NCBI GenBank assembly: GCA_013331515.1
Contig: DUGG01000055.1
Span: 360 to 11,368, forward strand
Direction of reading: 5' to 3'
Origin: Candidatus Woesearchaeota archaeon
GTDB taxonomy: Archaea; Nanobdellota; Nanobdellia; Woesearchaeales; UBA10216
DNA: 11,009 nt
The number at the start of each line of letters is the position of its first letter. Position 1 is the stretch's first letter. Under the pieces are notes generated by a model. The model was not told the origin of the DNA. It saw only the letters and a program-made list of their open reading frames with translations, and did not search any database. This document shows, in pieces, positions 7,431 to 11,009 of this stretch. Position numbers and translations under genes: made by a program.

Positions 7431-7871
7431 GTGCTCGCGAAATTGGACAATCAGGATTTTTCAGGAGGTAAGCGAGGCCGGCAGGGAATCGCCTATACGC
7501 AGGCCGCGCTTGACGGCGTGGCTGAAGCTGAAAGGCGGCTCAGGGCACTTGAGGAACGTTTTTCCAACCTTGAGCGGAGAAGCCAGGTGACAGAGGAAAA
7601 TATGCTGTCCAGTGACAGGAAGATAAAGGCTGAAATCAAGCTTCTCGCAAGCGAGGTGTCTGGCTTCAAGGCGCAGATTACAGGTCAGGAAGAAAAACTG
7701 AAAGCGCTTGCAAACGAGCTTCAGGGATTTGCAAGGTCTGAAGACGTTGACGTCATAAGGAAATACCTCAACCTGATAGAACCGCTTGGGTTTGTAACTC
7801 AGGCAGAGGTTGAACGTGTAGTGAGGCAGGTCGTTGACGCGGCGCTGGAAGAGCAAGAAGCGGCCAAGTGA
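7431..7871 (+). CDS. Coiled-coil protein, possibly FlaC/D/E-like accessory of the pilus machine
   Basis: This is a 146-residue, highly charged cytosolic protein without signal or membrane segments. Residues about 30-100 form a long coiled coil with heptad-like leucines (LRALEERFSNLERR, KLLASEV, EKLKALANELQGFA). A compact C-terminal motif follows, SEDVDVIRKYLNLIEPLGFV (103-122), then an acidic/basic helix AEVERVVRQVVDAALEE. A coiled coil followed by a short 'x-K-Y-L-x-L-x-x-P-L-x-F-V-T' module recalls the archaellum FlaC/D/E arrangement, but this is resemblance, not proof. It is transcribed divergently from the pilus ATPase, which supports a related role. The start is uncertain: GTG at 7431 has AAAAGGT directly against it (too close for a normal ribosome site), while TTG at 7443 would sit about 11 bases from that motif and fits a leaderless start. 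Function is unknown. Confidence 0.75.
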   Translation: MLAKLDNQDFSGGKRGRQGIAYTQAALDGVAEAERRLRALEERFSNLERRSQVTEENMLSSDRKIKAEIKLLASEVSGFKAQITGQEEKLKALANELQGFARSEDVDVIRKYLNLIEPLGFVTQAEVERVVRQVVDAALEEQEAAK

Positions 7872-7882
7872 TGTTTCAAAAG

Positions 7883-7890
7883 CTTTAAAA
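7883..7890 (+). promoter_or_regulatory. TATA box upstream of the UBA-like/coiled-coil gene
   Basis: The element ctttaaaa lies in the 66-base gap after the first coiled-coil gene. Its centre is about 51 bases before the ATG at 7938, which predicts a start near 7912 and a 5' leader of about 25 bases that contains the purine-rich caggaaag at 7921-7928 as a ribosome binding site. Confidence 0.5.
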
Positions 7891-7937
7891 ACAACAATGG
7901 GCGCAGGTAATCCCCTGGTTCAGGAAAGCATCGGGAA

Positions 7938-8723
7938 ATGGCACTTTTCGGTTTTGGCAAAAAAGATGAGGGAGCAGCACCCCAAAGGCAAAGGGTGCCT
8001 GTTGATGATGTAATCAGGATGCGAAGGCAGGGCCTCAGCAATAACCAGATAGTGCAGGCCCTCCAGAGGAACGGCTACCCGACACACCAAATATTTGACG
8101 CGTTCAGCCAGGCAGACCTGAGGCCGCCATCACCTGTGCAGGGAATGCCGCAGCAATTCAGGCAGCCTGACGGGCTTGGAGCCCCTCCGCCCCTGCCCTT
8201 CAACGAAGGGAGCCAGGGCGCAGAGGTGCTTGAGCAGGGGATGGAAAATGAGACAACAATCACCGGCCCCCAGAGTCCGGAAGAAATGGCTGGTATTGCC
8301 CAGGAAGGGACAGAAGAGCAGTTCCGGCAGCAGGAAACGCAGCAGCCGTTTGCCGGCCAGCATTTCCAGCAAAGCGCCTCGGCAAGGGTGGAGGAGATAA
8401 GCGAGGCCATAATAGAGGAAAAGTGGCAGGATCTCATGAAGGATTACAACAAGCTTGTAGATTGGAAAGGCGGAGTGGAGCAGCGCATGGCAGCGCTGGA
8501 GCAGCGCTTTACTGACATGAAAACAGCATTTGACAACCTGCAGAAGAGCGTGGTTGACAAGGTTTCGGACTATGACAAAAGCGTCAAGGACGTTGGCTCT
8601 GAAATGAAGGCGCTTGAGCAGGTCTTCCAGAAAATAATTCCCACGCTTACAGAGAACGTCAACGAGCTCTCCCGCATAACCAAAGGCATGAAAGCGCCTG
8701 TCCAGCCAAAGAAGACTACTTGA
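7938..8723 (+). CDS. Protein with UBA-like N-terminal helices, P/Q-rich linker and C-terminal coiled coil
   Basis: A 261-residue soluble protein in three parts. Residues 1-18 are a short basic start (MALFGFGKKDEG). Residues 21-58 form a three-helix module, VDDVIRMRRQGLSNNQIVQA followed by LQRNGYPTHQIFDAF, with the helix-GLS-helix-GY-helix layout of UBA-like domains, which usually bind proteins. Residues 60-145 are a low-complexity linker rich in Pro, Gln, Gly and Glu. Residues 149-247 are a long coiled coil (WQDLMKDYNKLVDWKGGVEQ onward, with repeated leucine and hydrophobic spacing). It follows the first coiled-coil gene on the same strand but has its own TATA-like box and a ggaaag ribosome site about 9 bases before ATG. 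I remember similar MALFGFGKK-type proteins from DPANN genomes but could not check. It may be a scaffold for the filament machine; that is inference from position. Confidence 0.8.
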   Translation: MALFGFGKKDEGAAPQRQRVPVDDVIRMRRQGLSNNQIVQALQRNGYPTHQIFDAFSQADLRPPSPVQGMPQQFRQPDGLGAPPPLPFNEGSQGAEVLEQGMENETTITGPQSPEEMAGIAQEGTEEQFRQQETQQPFAGQHFQQSASARVEEISEAIIEEKWQDLMKDYNKLVDWKGGVEQRMAALEQRFTDMKTAFDNLQKSVVDKVSDYDKSVKDVGSEMKALEQVFQKIIPTLTENVNELSRITKGMKAPVQPKKTT

Positions 8724-9270
8724 CAGCCCCGCCGCCGGTGGCCATAAGAGCGAGCGTCATCGTGCCTACCCCTATCAGCAGCACAAGGCCAAGCACCTTT
8801 GGGTCAGTAAGGATGCCAACGAACGGCCTCTGCTCCTGCGTGACGTCAACTATGACCGTTTCACCAGTTTCCGGGTCAATCACTTTTTCCTCCTTCGGCC
8901 CCTGAGTCCATGCGACTATCAGGATTATGAACAGCGCCACTGATACATACCATATGACCCCCTTGCCCTTGCCAGCAAACGTGTCAAGCACGGTCTTCTG
9001 GTCAACGCCGGCAAAGGTTGTCAGCAGCAGGATGAAAAAGATGACTGCGGCTATGACCACCACCCACGGCGCCATGGCAGTTATGATGTTAGTGCCTCCG
9101 CCGGTGAGGACTACGACTGCCGTTATCACAAAGGCAAAAAGCGCGTGCAGCCCCTTGTTCTTCAGGAGATTCGTGGCTTCAAGGGAGCCGTAAACAATCA
9201 CGAAGACAAGAATCCAAACGAACAGGTCGCTGAAACCCTTCAGGAGGCCAATATCAAGAATCGTTGCCAT
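8716..9270 (-). CDS. Five-TM membrane protein, third member of a tandem paralogous triplet
   Basis: This 184-residue hydrophobic protein has about five membrane segments, near residues 14-32, 42-57, 62-86, 104-121 and 158-176, and a polar, acidic stretch at 123-150 (PKEEKVIDPETGETVIVDV). Its first two segments align by eye with the next two genes: LFVWILVFVIVYGSLEATNL then KGLHALFAFVITAVVV, compared with LPFILIFAIVFTVIHKTKM then KGIHVLIALVMSLLVV. The ATG at 9270 is 9 bases after the stop of the preceding gene, so the two are cotranscribed. No convincing ribosome site is seen, which fits coupling. Its 3' end overlaps the plus-strand coiled-coil gene tail to tail by 8 bases (stop TAG at 8716-8718 against TGA at 8721-8723). 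The function is unknown, and the family seems confined to small-genome archaea in my memory. Confidence 0.8.
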   Translation of the reverse strand: MATILDIGLLKGFSDLFVWILVFVIVYGSLEATNLLKNKGLHALFAFVITAVVVLTGGGTNIITAMAPWVVVIAAVIFFILLLTTFAGVDQKTVLDTFAGKGKGVIWYVSVALFIILIVAWTQGPKEEKVIDPETGETVIVDVTQEQRPFVGILTDPKVLGLVLLIGVGTMTLALMATGGGAVK

Positions 9271-9279
9271 TTTTCGGGA

Positions 9280-9876
9280 TTATGGGTTATTCTTCAGCCA
9301 GCCGATTTTCTTAAAGGCGTTTACCGTGTCGTCAAACGGCTTGTCAGCTGTTATCAGGAATATGACCAGCGCGAACACGAGTATAATCACCACAAGCGCC
9401 TGTATGTCCGGGCTTGACAGGAATGAAAGCATTCCGAGCGTCTTCCACCAGCCGGCAGAGAGGCCGAAGATGTAAATGATGGCTATCACGCTGAGGATTG
9501 AAAGAAAGCCGCCGAATGGCGCCTCCTCCCTCTCCGGTTTGAATATACCCAGCACGAGCAGGGCGGCTATTATGATGACTATCACGAGCGAAACATTAGG
9601 CAGGGCCCCATTGATGATGTTGACAACGTCCTGCCCAGGCGGGTAGGTGCCCAGCACATGAGGCACGACTACAAGGAGTGACATGACGAGCGCAATCAGG
9701 ACATGGATTCCCTTGGCAGCATGCAGCATCTTCGTCTTGTGGATGACCGTGAAGACGATTGCAAAAATCAGTATGAACGGCAGCACCGCATCCAGGAGCC
9801 CAACATTCTCAAGCTGCACAAGAAATTCGGGAACCGTCCTTACACCTGAAAACGTCTGGAAAAGCATAGGCAGCAC
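9280..9876 (-). CDS. Five-TM membrane protein, second member of the paralogous triplet
   Basis: This 198-residue protein has an N-terminal amphipathic stretch (VPEFLVQLENVGLLD) followed by about five membrane segments near residues 28-44, 57-74, 92-111, 122-141 and 158-176, and a basic tail (FKKIGWLKNNP). The motif VGLLDAVLPFILIFAIVF (25-42) closely matches IGVFDVVLPFLLIFTITF in the upstream gene, so the two are clear paralogues. The GTG at 9876 is preferred because AAAGGTG lies 7 bases before it; the in-frame ATG three codons later (9867) would be too far from that site. A TATA box at 9914-9924 gives it its own promoter and a leader of roughly 16 bases. No catalytic motif is seen. The location beside a type IV pilus-like motor suggests a membrane component, but this is not shown by sequence. 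Confidence 0.85.
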   Translation of the reverse strand: MLPMLFQTFSGVRTVPEFLVQLENVGLLDAVLPFILIFAIVFTVIHKTKMLHAAKGIHVLIALVMSLLVVVPHVLGTYPPGQDVVNIINGALPNVSLVIVIIIAALLVLGIFKPEREEAPFGGFLSILSVIAIIYIFGLSAGWWKTLGMLSFLSSPDIQALVVIILVFALVIFLITADKPFDDTVNAFKKIGWLKNNP

Positions 9877-9913
9877 TTCTTCGCACCTTTTTTAGTTGAT
9901 TTGCCGTTCGTAT

Positions 9914-9924
9914 GTATTTATATG
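9914..9924 (-). promoter_or_regulatory. TATA box for the two-gene membrane-protein unit
   Basis: The minus strand reads CATATAAATAC, a near-consensus archaeal TATA element, centred about 43 bases before the GTG at 9876. The predicted start near 9892 leaves a short leader that carries the AAAGGTG ribosome site. It lies only about 10 bases downstream of the stop of the preceding gene. Confidence 0.65.
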
Positions 9925-9934
9925 TTTGCCTTTG

Positions 9935-10516
9935 TCACTTCTTTTCTGGCGGCTTCTCTCCCCTTGTGATGTAAACCATGGCTGCAATGATCCCCACAAT
10001 CAGCACTGTCGCGGCAACAGGTATGTTGGCTGAAATGTCTGAAAGCCAGCCAAGGCTCCACTGGAGCCACGTCCTGCCATCAGTTTCCATGGCGTTGAGG
10101 AAGATGCCTGCAAGGCCGGCGAACATGATAACCATGAATACTTTTTGCCATGTGCCTCCGAGCGCAAAGCCCTTCTCATCAGCCTGCTGGCTGAACGAGC
10201 TTACCAGCATCAGGAAAAAGACAGAAGCAAACAGCAGCACCACGACATTTGCTGAAATCTGGGTGAGCGTCTGCACGACCCAGCTTGAGGCGACAGCGAA
10301 AAATGCGATTGCAAAAGAGGCAAGTGAGTTGAGGTTCTTCTTGGTATAGTGCTTGCCATCAACCACTTCTGTGCCAAAAATCTTGCTTTTCTCAAGCATG
10401 GCGAAGGTTATGGTGAATATGAGCAAAAAAGGCAGAACTACGTCAAATACGCCAATGCTGTCAAGGAAACTGAGAGCCTCCCTGAAAGTGGAATCTGCCA
10501 TTTTTCCGTCTAGCAC
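9935..10516 (-). CDS. Five-TM membrane protein, first member of the paralogous triplet
   Basis: A 193-residue integral membrane protein with segments near residues 24-40, 64-82, 88-106, 124-142 and 165-184, and a charged C-terminal tail (RGEKPPEKK), probably cytoplasmic. The N-terminal core FLDSIGVFDVVLPFLLIFTI, followed by MLEKSKIFG and a polar loop ending in KKNLNSLASF, is the best preserved version of the motif shared with the two genes downstream. The start is ambiguous. The GTG at 10516 has its AAGG directly against it, whereas the ATG at 10501 (MADSTFREAL) starts just before the conserved region and is preceded by a purine-rich GACGGAAAA. I favour the ATG and a 188-residue product. Its own TATA box lies at 10551-10560. 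The function is unknown; no enzyme motif is visible. Confidence 0.85.
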   Translation of the reverse strand: MLDGKMADSTFREALSFLDSIGVFDVVLPFLLIFTITFAMLEKSKIFGTEVVDGKHYTKKNLNSLASFAIAFFAVASSWVVQTLTQISANVVVLLFASVFFLMLVSSFSQQADEKGFALGGTWQKVFMVIMFAGLAGIFLNAMETDGRTWLQWSLGWLSDISANIPVAATVLIVGIIAAMVYITRGEKPPEKK

Positions 10517-10550
10517 CCTTTTTTTTCTTTGAGCAAAAAATGGCTTGCAG

Positions 10551-10560
10551 CTTTTATAAA
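10551..10560 (-). promoter_or_regulatory. TATA box upstream of the first membrane-protein gene
   Basis: The minus strand reads TTTATAAAAG, a strong archaeal TATA match, in the 57-base gap after the TatD-like gene. The predicted start is about 10530, giving a leader of about 14 bases to the GTG at 10516 or about 29 to the ATG at 10501. Confidence 0.65.
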
Positions 10561-10573
10561 TGTTTCGGTATGG

Positions 10574-11009
10574 TTATGCGAACAGGCGTTGGAAGTTCAG
10601 GTACAGGATGTTCGCAACTTCTCCAGTTGTCAGACCCTTTATTCCGGCAATTTCTGCAATTGTTTTGGCAACATGAGCGGGCTCGCTTTTTCCTCCCTTT
10701 TCGGCTGCAAGAAACGGCGTGTCAGTTTCCGTGAGAATTCCTGACAAAGGCAGCGCCCTTGCCAGCGCCTGGAAGTGGCTGCTCCGCCTTATGTTTGTTG
10801 GGATTGTAATGTAAAAGCCTGCCGCCACTGCTTTTTGGACGAGCTTCAAGCTGCCATGGAACGCGTGAAGGATAACCTTCCTGCACCCTAATCTGATAAG
10901 AGTATCAACCACATCCGTTTCAGCCTGCCTTGAATGCACAATCACAACCTTGCCAAGCTCCTTCGCAAGCTGCAGCTGCCGCTCAAACAAAACCACCTGC
11001 TGCCGCCTG
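10574..11009 (-). CDS. TatD-family metal-dependent nuclease (partial, 5' end beyond the window)
   Basis: The frame is open from the right edge to a TAA at 10574-10576, about 144 residues. It has the C-terminal part of the TatD metallo-hydrolase fold, enzymes that act as 3'-5' DNA exonucleases or related phosphoesterases. Visible are QLQLAKELGKVVIVHSRQAE with the metal-binding His, the ILHAFHGS strand with further histidines, GFYITIP, and LTETDTPFL with the catalytic Asp, then the helical ending LTTGEVANILYLNFQRLF. A GTG at 10996 is an internal valine rather than the start, because the frame continues upstream as RRQQV and TatD proteins have about 110 more N-terminal residues with the HxH metal motif. 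It is on the same strand as the membrane triplet, but a separate promoter lies between, so a shared operon is uncertain. It is probably a housekeeping gene. Confidence 0.9.
   Translation of the reverse strand, partial: RRQQVVLFERQLQLAKELGKVVIVHSRQAETDVVDTLIRLGCRKVILHAFHGSLKLVQKAVAAGFYITIPTNIRRSSHFQALARALPLSGILTETDTPFLAAEKGGKSEPAHVAKTIAEIAGIKGLTTGEVANILYLNFQRLFA

Noticed and set aside
10531..10543. T-run terminator after the TatD-like gene (minus strand CCATTTTTTGCTC)
   Set aside because: Only six T residues, no stem, and it sits in the predicted start region of the next gene; too weak to annotate.
10574..10996. Complete 140-residue TatD-like protein starting at GTG 10996
   Set aside because: The frame continues upstream to the window edge, and the TatD N-terminal HxH metal motif is missing, so the gene is cut by the window.

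Overview
The window reads as archaeal, most likely a DPANN-type lineage (Woesearchaeota, Pacearchaeota or Diapherotrites-like; the exact phylum cannot be fixed from here). The evidence is TATA-box promoters (TTTATA/TTTAAA type) about 25 bases upstream of starts, very short or absent 5' leaders, tightly packed genes, an archaeal FlaI/FlaJ-like ATPase and membrane platform pair, an intein-bearing ATPase, and several small coiled-coil and membrane proteins that I remember as typical of DPANN genomes. No tRNA, rRNA, CRISPR or insertion sequence was seen, and no stretch over 300 bases lacks a gene.

Layout, left to right. Positions 1-72 (+) carry the probable last 23 codons of a gene entering from the left. 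Positions 110-274 (-) are the C-terminal half of a PIN-domain (VapC-like) ribonuclease; its N-terminal half is missing and it lies directly behind the stop of the next gene, in the same frame. Positions 287-2506 (-) encode a 739-residue FlaJ/TadC/GspF-like membrane platform. Positions 2554-3548 (-) hold an SpvB-domain secreted or surface protein gene broken by a one-base frameshift near 3021, with a C-terminal part that does not look like SpvB. Positions 3545-7360 (-) encode a type II/IV secretion (FlaI/TadA/GspE-like) ATPase with an in-frame 514-residue LAGLIDADG intein (4352-5893) inside the nucleotide-binding Asp box. The ATPase, SpvB-like gene and platform gene form one minus-strand operon read from a promoter near 7390, with an ATGA overlap coupling the ATPase to the SpvB-like gene.

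From the same divergent promoter region, the plus strand encodes two coiled-coil proteins (7431-7871 and 7938-8723), the second with a UBA-like three-helix N-terminus. They meet tail to tail, with an 8-base overlap, three minus-strand genes for 5-TM membrane proteins (8716-9270, 9280-9876, 9935-10516). These three are visibly paralogous in their first two membrane segments. The right edge holds the C-terminal two-thirds or so of a TatD-family metal-dependent nuclease (10574 to the end, incomplete at its 5' end).

Working picture (inference): the window encodes a cell-surface filament or secretion machine of the archaeal type IV pilus superfamily (motor ATPase plus platform), with coiled-coil cytosolic partners and a triplet of small integral membrane proteins that may be lineage-specific accessory parts. 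No prepilin or prepilin peptidase gene is inside the window. The most notable events are the intein in the motor's catalytic box, with base composition clearly lower in GC than its host gene, and the SpvB-like gene wedged between motor and platform and now apparently broken.
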